A stretch of 64,000 bases of DNA from assembly GCA_965117015.1 (NCBI GenBank), contig OZ220747.1:1054001-1118000 (forward strand), given 5' to 3'. This document shows positions 1-6,670 of this stretch, piece by piece. The translations under genes and the position numbers were made by a program. Numbering within the stretch: the stretch's first letter is position 1; each line of letters begins with the position of its first letter. This stretch comes from Aldehydirespirator sp965117015. GTDB taxonomy: Bacteria; Actinomycetota; Acidimicrobiia; Acidimicrobiales; Aldehydirespiratoraceae. The notes under the pieces were generated by a model. The model made no database searches and had not been told where the DNA came from. It saw only the letters and a program-made list of their open reading frames with translations.

Positions 1-492
1 GCCGGGCGCCTGCTGGGTGACGGCGACGCCGCCGATGCGGTCTGCCGGGCGCTGGAGGAGTCGGTAACCGCCGTCGCCGCAGTCACGCTGGGCGCCTGCC
101 AGCGGATCTTCGACATCATCAACGCCTACGCCAAAGAGCGCATCCAGTTCGGCGTGTCCATCGGCTCATTCCAGGCCGTCAAGCACAAGCTGGCCAACAT
201 GTACCGCGACATCGAGCGAGCCCGGGTGCTGGTCTACTACGCGGCCCTCGCCCTGGCCGAGGACCACCCTGACCGCACGCTGGCCGCGTCGATGGCCAAG
301 GCGGGCACGGGCGAGGCCCAGCGCCGATGCGTGCAGGACGGCCTCCAGCTGGCGGGCGGGATCGGTTACACGTGGGAGCACGACCTGCACCTGTTCCTGC
401 GCCGGGCCAAGGTCGGCGAACTCCATTTCGGCTCGGCCTCCCACCACCGCCGCAAGGTCGCCCGTCTAGCCCTCCAGTCCAGCGCCGCCTAA
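1..492 (+). CDS. Acyl-CoA dehydrogenase, C-terminal part (gene cut by window start)
   Basis: The reading frame is open from base 1, so the gene begins upstream of the window. The visible 163 residues are the C-terminal helical domain of a flavin-dependent acyl-CoA dehydrogenase, which oxidises an acyl-CoA at the alpha-beta bond. Diagnostic segments are AKERIQFGVSIGSFQAVKH and the terminal GGIGYTWEHDLHLFLRRAK. This tail is the 'GFTWE' subtype, found in one partner of the two-subunit FadE enzymes of actinobacteria, rather than the 'GTNEIQRN' subtype. The last 27 bases overlap the 3' end of the convergent small gene on the minus strand. The substrate cannot be inferred. Confidence 0.93.
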   Translation, partial: AGRLLGDGDAADAVCRALEESVTAVAAVTLGACQRIFDIINAYAKERIQFGVSIGSFQAVKHKLANMYRDIERARVLVYYAALALAEDHPDRTLAASMAKAGTGEAQRRCVQDGLQLAGGIGYTWEHDLHLFLRRAKVGELHFGSASHHRRKVARLALQSSAA

Positions 493-771
493 CTGGTCGG
501 TCGGTGGTGGCGACGCCTGGGGATCGACCAGGAACCCCGCGCTCGCCAACGCCAGGATGAGCATGTCGACCTTGCCTTCGAGCCGGTCGATTCGCGCGTT
601 GGTCTCACGATGGTCGGCTCTGTTCTCGGTACGAAACTCCTGCAGGTCGGCTCTGTTCTCGGTGCGGAGCTCCTTGATATCGGAGCGCAGCAAATGGAAG
701 GCCCCCGCAAAGACGCCCAACAACGCCGCCACCAACACGCCGATGAGCGTCGCGGCAATCGCGGGATCCAC
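466..771 (-). CDS. Small membrane-anchored coiled-coil protein, paralogue B
   Basis: Unrecognised 101-residue protein starting with GTG. Residues about 5-28 form one hydrophobic segment (AATLIGVLVAALLGVFAGAF), followed by a charged helix rich in Arg, Glu and Asn that should form a coiled coil, and a Pro-rich tail. The charged part contains the heptapeptide RTENRAD twice, encoded by a tandem 33 bp DNA repeat (618-683). It starts 9 bases after the stop of its paralogue; that stop codon is part of the Shine-Dalgarno-like TAGGGG. The pair is therefore one transcription unit. It probably sits in the inner membrane as an oligomer, but the function is unknown. Confidence 0.7.
   Translation of the reverse strand: MDPAIAATLIGVLVAALLGVFAGAFHLLRSDIKELRTENRADLQEFRTENRADHRETNARIDRLEGKVDMLILALASAGFLVDPQASPPPTDQLGGAGLEG
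618..683. repeat. Tandem 33 bp repeat inside small coiled-coil gene
   Basis: Two adjacent 33 bp units (618-650 and 651-683) both begin CTCTGTTCTCGGT and end CGG. They encode an in-frame 11-residue duplication in the coiled coil. The upstream paralogue has only a single equivalent unit. Confidence 0.75.
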
Positions 772-780
772 GGGAAGCCC

Positions 781-1026
781 CTAACCCTGCGAGTCGGCCG
801 GTGGCTGCGGATCGATCAGAAACCCCGTCCTCGCCATCGCCTGGATCAGCCCGTCCAGCTTCCCCTCAAGCCGGTCGATCCTCCGGTTGGTCTCGCGATG
901 GTCGGCGCGGTTCTCGGCACGCAACTCCTTGAGATCGGAGCGAAGAAGATGAAACGCGCCAGCCAGCACACCGATGAGCCCAGTGCCCAAGACGCCGATG
1001 AGGGTGGCGGCTATCGCGGGATCCAT
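781..1026 (-). CDS. Small membrane-anchored coiled-coil protein, paralogue A
   Basis: Unrecognised 81-residue protein starting with ATG. It has the same plan as its downstream neighbour: the shared N-terminus MDPAIAATLIGVL, a single membrane helix, then a charged coiled coil (RADHRETNRRIDRLEGKLD) and a short Pro-rich tail. It carries one copy of the 11-residue unit that is duplicated in the neighbour. An AAGGAG lies about 17 bases upstream of the ATG, farther than usual, so the exact start is not certain. The 88 bases before it are AT-richer than the surroundings and probably hold the promoter for both genes. Confidence 0.7.
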   Translation of the reverse strand: MDPAIAATLIGVLGTGLIGVLAGAFHLLRSDLKELRAENRADHRETNRRIDRLEGKLDGLIQAMARTGFLIDPQPPADSQG

Positions 1027-1114
1027 ACCGGCATGCTAGTCATCTCCTTGTATGGAAGCAACATTAAAAGCATGGAAATATCTCAGAAGGGTCCGGATCA
1101 GGCAAACGGCGGGG

Positions 1115-2326
1115 TCAGGACGGGTCGAAGAGGACCGGCAACTCCCGGGGGCCGCGGAAGGCGTAGCCGCTGATGATGGGCACTTCGGCGTCGGGATCGA
1201 GGCGCAGGTTGGGCAAGCGGTCGAGCACGGCGTTGATGCCCACCTCAAGCTCCATGCGGGCCAGGTGCATGCCGAGGCACTGGTGCGGGCCGGTGCCGAA
1301 GGCCATGTGCTGCTGGGGCTCGCGATCCAGGTCCCATTCGCCGGGGTCGGCCCAGCGGGCTTCGTCGCGTGATGCTGAGCCGTTGATAATCGAGACGGAC
1401 GACCCGGCCGGTACCGGGCAGCCGCCGATCTCGGTGTCGGTTGTCGCCACGCGGGCCACCAGCGTGACCGACGTCTCCCAGCGCAAGGTTTCCTCCACTG
1501 CGGCCGGCACCAGCGAACGGTCGGCCAGCACCCGGGCCATCGCCCCGGGACGCTCCAGCAGGGCCAGCAGGCAGGACCCGAAGGCCCGGTAGGTGGTCTC
1601 GGCCCCGGCCGGCAGCAGCAGGCGCAGGAACCCGTAGATCTTCTCGTCGGTGAGCCGGGCACCGTCGATCTCGGCGTGCACCAGCTCCGACAGCAGGTCG
1701 CCGGTGGGCTCGGTCCGTCGGGCCTCCACCAACGGCTCCAGGTAGTCGCGCATGGCCTGGGACGCGGCCCGTCCCTCCTCGGGGTACAGCGGCCCGTAGT
1801 TGATACGCATGGCCCATGCATTGAATTGCTCGTGGTCGGCGGTGGGGACGCCCACGATCCCGCAGATCACCTGCACCGGGAACTTGCTGGTGACCTGGGC
1901 CACCAGGTCGGCCCGCCCGGCCACCGCTATGGCGTCCAGCAACGTCTCGATCACGGGCTCCACCAGCTCGCCCCGCCACCGCTCCAGCGTCGAGCGGCGG
2001 AAGGCGTAGGCCACCAGGTTGCGGTAGCGGCGATGCTCGTCGCCGTCGAGCCCGAGCATCAGCTCCCCCATGTACGGCCCCATGACCTCGCCGTTGATCG
2101 ACGCCGAGAAGGAGCGCCAGTCCCGCAGCACCTGGTCGGCGTCGTCGAAGGTCGTGACCGTGAACCTCGGCAGCGCCGGCTCCTCGGTGAAGCTGAACCC
2201 CTCCTCCCGGATGACGGGGCAGTGCCGGCGGGCATGGTCCCACTGGCCGTAGGGCTGGGCGGAGTCCCACTGGTCGTAGGGAGGCGCCGAATAGTCCATC
2301 TCGGCCCCCACGTCGGCGCTCTCCAT
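1115..2326 (-). CDS. Cytochrome P450
   Basis: A 403-residue soluble bacterial P450, a haem monooxygenase. The haem-binding loop is FGTGPHQCLG with the ligand Cys at about residue 350; the I-helix oxygen-activation motif is AGAETT; the K-helix ExxR is EETLR; DEHRRYR matches the C-helix haem-propionate site. The reading frame stays open far upstream, but ATG at 2326 is chosen because it lies 2 bases after the stop of the CoA transferase and gives the usual length. Context in a CoA-transferase/hydrolase operon suggests hydroxylation of a lipid- or terpene-like substrate during catabolism. Redox partners are not encoded nearby. Confidence 0.95.
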   Translation of the reverse strand: MESADVGAEMDYSAPPYDQWDSAQPYGQWDHARRHCPVIREEGFSFTEEPALPRFTVTTFDDADQVLRDWRSFSASINGEVMGPYMGELMLGLDGDEHRRYRNLVAYAFRRSTLERWRGELVEPVIETLLDAIAVAGRADLVAQVTSKFPVQVICGIVGVPTADHEQFNAWAMRINYGPLYPEEGRAASQAMRDYLEPLVEARRTEPTGDLLSELVHAEIDGARLTDEKIYGFLRLLLPAGAETTYRAFGSCLLALLERPGAMARVLADRSLVPAAVEETLRWETSVTLVARVATTDTEIGGCPVPAGSSVSIINGSASRDEARWADPGEWDLDREPQQHMAFGTGPHQCLGMHLARMELEVGINAVLDRLPNLRLDPDAEVPIISGYAFRGPRELPVLFDPS

Positions 2327-2328
2327 AC

Positions 2329-3543
2329 CTAGAGGATGGCTCCGCGGGACTTCAGAGCGGCGATCTCGTCCCAGTCGATGCCCAGTTCGGCCAGCACCAG
2401 CTCGGTGTGCTCGCCCAGCTCCGGCGCCCGGTCCACTTCCACGGGGGTCTCGTCGAACTGGGCGGGGCTGGCCACAAGCTGAACCGGATTCCCGGCGGCG
2501 TCCTCCATAGCGGGCAGGTAGTTGTTGGCCACCACCTGGGGGTCGTGGTAGAGCTCGGCCAGGGTCTGGAACGGGGTCCACACCCCCTCGAAGTCGGCCA
2601 GTCGCTCCTTCCACTCGTCGAGAGTGCGCCCGGCGAAAGCCTCGTCGATGATGTCGATGCACTCCGGTCCGTTCTCCGAGCGGGCCTCGGAGGTGTTGAA
2701 CCGCTCGTCGTTCACCAGGATCGGCCGTTCCAGCCGGGCCGCGAAGTCGTCCCAGTACCGGTCGCTCTGGAGCAGGATGAGGCTGATGTAGCGGTCGTCG
2801 GCGGTGCGGAACACGCCCACCCCCGGATTGGGGTTCTTGCGCCGGTCTCCCCGGGGCAGCGAGGTGAGCCCGAACAGCTTGGCCGCCACCACCAGCGGCG
2901 AGACCTGCCACATGGCGGTAGCCAGCAGCGACACGTCGATCACGCTGGGCTCGCCGGTGCGCTCCCGCTTGAGCAGCGCCGCCGCGATGGCGCCGGCCAG
3001 CGCCATCCCGCCCATCACATCGCCGAAGGCCGGGGAGGGCTGGCCCTGGGGCCAGCCGGCCGGGTCGGGCGGGAACACCGCGGCCACCGCGCCCCGAGCC
3101 CAGAACGAAGCCCCGTCGAAGCCGCCCTTCTCCGCGTCGGGACCGGCCGGACCCTGCCCGGTCCCGCGGGCGATGACGATGGACGGGTTGCGGGCCAGGA
3201 TCGCCTCGTTGTCGATGCCCAGACGGCGCCGCACCGGCTCCAGGTAGTTGGTGAGGAACACGTCGGCTGTCTCGACCAGCTTCATCAGCGCCTCCCGGCC
3301 GTCGGGGTGGGCGATGTTGAGCGCCACCGAGCGTTTCCCCCGGTTGGGCTGCTCGACCATGAAGTTCACAGTGCCAGCGGGGATCAGCCCGGATGTGATC
3401 AGGCCCCGTTGCGGATCGCCGCCGGCCGGGTTCTCGACCTTGATGACGTCGGCGCCCCAGTCCACCAGCACCGACCCTCCCGAGGGAACGAACATCCAGG
3501 ACGCGACCTCGACGACCCTGACGCCCTCCAAGGGCCTCGACAT
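2329..3543 (-). CDS. CaiB/BaiF family CoA transferase
   Basis: A 404-residue class III CoA transferase, which moves CoA between carboxylic acids. The N-terminus PLEGVRVVEVASWMFVPSGG and ADVIKVENP are typical, and the catalytic Asp that forms the aspartyl-CoA anhydride is conserved at residue 175 (PAFGDVMGG). Start ATG has GAGGAG 6 bases upstream. It lies 27 bases after the metal-dependent hydrolase and 2 bases before the P450, so the three genes form an operon. Its acid substrate is unknown; transfer of CoA onto a product of the hydrolase is a plausible guess. Confidence 0.95.
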   Translation of the reverse strand: MSRPLEGVRVVEVASWMFVPSGGSVLVDWGADVIKVENPAGGDPQRGLITSGLIPAGTVNFMVEQPNRGKRSVALNIAHPDGREALMKLVETADVFLTNYLEPVRRRLGIDNEAILARNPSIVIARGTGQGPAGPDAEKGGFDGASFWARGAVAAVFPPDPAGWPQGQPSPAFGDVMGGMALAGAIAAALLKRERTGEPSVIDVSLLATAMWQVSPLVVAAKLFGLTSLPRGDRRKNPNPGVGVFRTADDRYISLILLQSDRYWDDFAARLERPILVNDERFNTSEARSENGPECIDIIDEAFAGRTLDEWKERLADFEGVWTPFQTLAELYHDPQVVANNYLPAMEDAAGNPVQLVASPAQFDETPVEVDRAPELGEHTELVLAELGIDWDEIAALKSRGAIL

Positions 3544-3570
3544 GGCGGACTCCTCAGGCTCGCGCCGCGG

Positions 3571-4749
3571 TCAGACCGCCAGCAGTTCTTTGAGGTTGCC
3601 GCCCATGATCTTGGCCGCGTCGTCCGACGACAGCGACGACGGCAGGTCGTCGTAGAAGCTCACCGGGTCGCCCAAGCCCTCCGGATGGGGGTAGTCGGAG
3701 CCGAACAGGATGCGGTCGGGGCTCATGACGTCGATCAGCCCCTCAAGGCCGTCCTCCCAGAACGGGTTGACGTAGACGTTGCGCCGGAAAGCGTCCAGGG
3801 GATGCTCGGGGAAGTCCTGGGGCAGCTTCTTGTACACCCCTTCCAGCTTCTCCAGCAGGGGCTTGACCCAGGTGCCGCCGTTCTCGATGGTGGCGACGCG
3901 CAGATCCGGGAACCGGGTGAAGGCTCCGTGGCAGATCATCGCGGTCATCATGTCGCTGATGGCCCGGTTCTGCATCACCAGCAGGCGCAGCGGGTTGGGC
4001 TTGAACGGCAGGAACTCTGTCTTGCCCTCCCAGATGGAAGCCAGGTCGGCATAGCCGGAGTCCGACGAGTGCATGCCCACCAGCACGCCGGCCTCCTGCA
4101 CACGGGCCCAGAACGGATCGAACTCGGGCAGGCCCGGCGACCGCGGCCCCCGCAGGCCCCAGGCCGGGGCCGGCCGGATCAGGATGCAGCGGGCACCCTT
4201 GTCCAGGCACCACTCCAGCTCCTCGATGGCCTTCTCCACGATGGGCAGGGTGATGATGGGGGTGGCGAAGATCCGGTCGTGGTAGTTGAACGTCCACTCG
4301 TCGTGGATCCACTCGTTGAGCGCGTGGACGACGACGTGGGTCAGGTCGGGGTCGTCGCGCATCCGCTCCTCGAGCAGGCTGGCCAGCGTCGGGAACATGA
4401 GCGAGCCCTGGATGCCGAGCTCGTCGAGGTGGGGCAGGCGGGCCTCGGCGTTGCGGGCCCAGTCGGGGCAGCGGATCGGCTTGCCGAAGATCTCCCGCAG
4501 GCTCTTGCCATCGGGGTTGCCGTGGCGGTAGTACTCCTCCTGCGCGCCCGGCGGGGCCACCACCTCGAAGGTCGGGTTGGGGATGTACTCCGATATCAGG
4601 CCCTTGATGGCGATCTTGGTGCGGCCGTCGATCTGCACGTAGCGGATGGCGCCCTTGTAATCGGCGGGGAGGTGCCGGGTGAAGGCGTCCTCCGTCTCGT
4701 ACATGTGGTTGTCGGAGTCGTAAACCGGAAAGCCTAGGTCGCGAGCCAT
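3571..4749 (-). CDS. Amidohydrolase-2 family metal-dependent hydrolase (TIM barrel)
   Basis: A 392-residue protein of the amidohydrolase-2 superfamily, which includes ACMSD-like decarboxylases and related hydrolases. The N-terminal metal site appears as YDSDNHMYE, where the usual HxH is reduced to one His, and the C-terminal SDYPHPEG carries the conserved Asp. GMHSSDSG resembles the central His-containing strand. Members with this pattern are common in actinobacterial aromatic and steroid catabolism islands, usually without assigned reactions. It is the first gene of the minus-strand operon with CaiB and P450, and is divergent from the acyl-CoA ligase. Confidence 0.88.
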   Translation of the reverse strand: MARDLGFPVYDSDNHMYETEDAFTRHLPADYKGAIRYVQIDGRTKIAIKGLISEYIPNPTFEVVAPPGAQEEYYRHGNPDGKSLREIFGKPIRCPDWARNAEARLPHLDELGIQGSLMFPTLASLLEERMRDDPDLTHVVVHALNEWIHDEWTFNYHDRIFATPIITLPIVEKAIEELEWCLDKGARCILIRPAPAWGLRGPRSPGLPEFDPFWARVQEAGVLVGMHSSDSGYADLASIWEGKTEFLPFKPNPLRLLVMQNRAISDMMTAMICHGAFTRFPDLRVATIENGGTWVKPLLEKLEGVYKKLPQDFPEHPLDAFRRNVYVNPFWEDGLEGLIDVMSPDRILFGSDYPHPEGLGDPVSFYDDLPSSLSSDDAAKIMGGNLKELLAV

Positions 4750-4846
4750 GACGGTTCCCTCCTTGCCGTCTGTGCGAGTTTGCTCAGGTTACCGTTTGCT
4801 TGCCGCGTGCGGGATCGGTTCGTCCCAGCCGGCGGGATCGCTCGTC

Positions 4847-4936
4847 CCGGCCGGCGGGTCCTGTCGTCGAGCCGAGATGACCGACACGGGCTTCGCCCTA
4901 CTCGTCGGTCATCTGACTCGCCGCCACCCCCCGGCC
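4847..4936 (+). repeat. Structured ~90 bp repeat A, copy 1
   Basis: Begins CCGGCCGGCGGGTCCTGTCG and ends in CCGCCACCCCCCGGCC. Inside, AGATGACCGAC (4875-4885) pairs with GTCGGTCATCT (4904-4914) around a GGGCTTCGCCC mini-hairpin. Outer CGAG/CTCG and GGCCGG/CCGGCC can also pair. It sits between two divergent genes. A partial duplicate of its left end (CGTCCCAGCCGGCGGG) lies just upstream, from about 4821. Confidence 0.85.
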
Positions 4937-4974
4937 TAGCCGAGGATGCCTACGACAGATTCCAGCGGAAGTCG

Positions 4975-4980
4975 TACGCT
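4975..4980 (+). promoter_or_regulatory. Putative -10 box (TACGCT) for leaderless transcript
   Basis: TACGCT fits the actinobacterial TAnnnT -10 pattern and ends 6 bases before the ATG at 4987, where no Shine-Dalgarno sequence is seen. Transcription would begin at or next to the start codon. Confidence 0.4.
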
Positions 4981-4986
4981 CGCGTG

Positions 4987-6654
4987 ATGGCGACCTTCGA
5001 CCCCGTAACTGCCGAGCGGAGGTTCCGAGAGCCTGGTTACGTGCCTACCGCTGAGCGGTTCGTACGGCATGTGGCGGACGAGTGGGGGGACCGGGATCTG
5101 GTACTGGTGGATGGGGGGCGGCTTAGCTACCGGGACCTTGAGGTTGAGTCCCGGCGGTTGGGGCGGGCTTTGCTGGCCAGTGGGGTCACTCGGGGCAGCC
5201 GGGTGGGGCTGCTGGCTCCGAACGGGCCTGAGTGGGTGGTGGCCTGGCTGGCTGCGGCCAGGGTCGGGGCCGTGGTGGTGCTGCTCAACACGTTCTACAA
5301 GGCCCGGGAGCTGGGCTGGGCGCTGAGCCACTGCGAGGCAGAGGTGCTGCTCACCGTGGACCGGTACCTGGGCCACGACTACGCCGCCCGGCTGGAAGAA
5401 GCCGTGGACGGTCTCGGTGAGCAGCGTTGCGGAGCCATCGACTGTGACAGCCATCCGAGCCTGCGGGCGGTGTGGATGTGGCGCGACGCCGCGGCCACTC
5501 CGTCCTGGGCCGGATCGATGCATGACCTGCTGGCCCGATCGGACGAGGTCTCCGACGAGCAGTTCGAGACGGCGGCCCGCGGCGTCGAGCCGCAGGACCC
5601 GATGGTGGTCATCTACACGTCCGGCAGCACCTCGGAGCCCAAGGGCGTAGTCCACTCCCAGGCCTCGGTGATCGTCCATCCGTTCAACCTGCTGCAGTTC
5701 CGCGACTTGGCCTGTGGCGACGTGCTCTACACCCCGATGCCGCTGTTCTGGGTCGGCGGGCTGTCATACGTGCTGGTGAGCGCCATGCACGCCGGCGCTG
5801 CCGTCGTGTTCGAGGAGCGCTTCGAGCCCGAGAGCACGCTTGATCTGATCGAGCGTCGACGGGCGACGCACGTGATCGGCTGGCCCCACATTGCCAAGGC
5901 GCTCGTCGAGCACCCGTCGTTCGGTGAGCGAGACCTGTCGTCGATCCGGGGCGGCAGCTTCGACGAGTTGCTGCCGGTGCGCCTCCGGGTCAGCGATACC
6001 CGCAGGAAGGCCACATCGCTGGGCATGACCGAGTCGCTCGGTCCTCACTCGATCGAGCCGCTGCACACCGAGCTACCCGTGGGCAAAGAGGACTCGTTCG
6101 GCCGCAGCGTTCCCGGCATCGAGCACCGCATAGTCGATCCCGACACCGGCGATGAACTGCCGGCCGGCCAGGCCGGGGAGATCTGGATCCGGGGCTACTC
6201 GCTGATGCTGGGGCTGCTCGGACAGGACCCGGCCGACGTCTTCGAGCCCGGTGGCTGGTACCGCACCGGCGACCGCGGCCTGCTCGACTCCGACGGGCAT
6301 CTCTACTTCGAGGGCAGGCTTGGCACCGTGATCAAGGCCGGGGGAACCAATGTGGCGCCCCGCGAGGTCGAGCTCGCGATCGAGTCGCAGCCCGGTGTGA
6401 TGCACGCCTTCGTGGTCGGCGTGCCCGCCGCCGACGGGCGCAGCGAGGCCGTGGCGACCGCAGTGGTGGTCAAACCGGGCTCCGAGATCGATCCAGCCGA
6501 CCTGAAGATCCGCCTGCGCAGCGAAATGGCCAGCTACAAGGTCCCCCGCCACGTGGCCGTATTCGCCGAGCAGCAGGATCTGCCCTGGCTGGAGTCGGGC
6601 AAGATCGACCTCCAAGCCCTCCGACTGCTGCTCGCCGAGCGTTTCAGTTCTTGA
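4987..6654 (+). CDS. Acyl-CoA synthetase (AMP-forming ligase)
   Basis: A 555-residue ANL-superfamily enzyme that activates a carboxylic acid as acyl-adenylate and then acyl-CoA. The P-loop is YTSGSTSEPKG, the adenylate-binding region includes TESLG, the hinge region is GWYRTGDRG followed by GRLGTVIKAGGTNVAPREVE, and a C-terminal SGKID supplies the candidate catalytic Lys. The frame is open to 4780, but that extension only translates repeat A, so ATG 4987 (or GTG 4984) is preferred. It is divergent from the hydrolase-CaiB-P450 operon and may serve the same pathway. Substrate unknown. Confidence 0.93.
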   Translation: MATFDPVTAERRFREPGYVPTAERFVRHVADEWGDRDLVLVDGGRLSYRDLEVESRRLGRALLASGVTRGSRVGLLAPNGPEWVVAWLAAARVGAVVVLLNTFYKARELGWALSHCEAEVLLTVDRYLGHDYAARLEEAVDGLGEQRCGAIDCDSHPSLRAVWMWRDAAATPSWAGSMHDLLARSDEVSDEQFETAARGVEPQDPMVVIYTSGSTSEPKGVVHSQASVIVHPFNLLQFRDLACGDVLYTPMPLFWVGGLSYVLVSAMHAGAAVVFEERFEPESTLDLIERRRATHVIGWPHIAKALVEHPSFGERDLSSIRGGSFDELLPVRLRVSDTRRKATSLGMTESLGPHSIEPLHTELPVGKEDSFGRSVPGIEHRIVDPDTGDELPAGQAGEIWIRGYSLMLGLLGQDPADVFEPGGWYRTGDRGLLDSDGHLYFEGRLGTVIKAGGTNVAPREVELAIESQPGVMHAFVVGVPAADGRSEAVATAVVVKPGSEIDPADLKIRLRSEMASYKVPRHVAVFAEQQDLPWLESGKIDLQALRLLLAERFSS

Positions 6655-6670
6655 CCGCGTCGCTGGCCGA

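Noticed and set aside
2327..2911. Extension of the P450 frame into the CaiB gene
   Set aside because: It runs 585 bases inside a clear CoA transferase; the ATG 2 bases after the CaiB stop gives a normal P450 length.
2407..4737. 776-residue plus-strand frame
   Set aside because: Antisense to the CaiB and hydrolase genes, with amino acid composition typical of a GC-rich shadow frame.
4780..4986. N-terminal extension of the acyl-CoA ligase
   Set aside because: It crosses repeat A and has no family similarity; ATG 4987 has a promoter box at the right distance.
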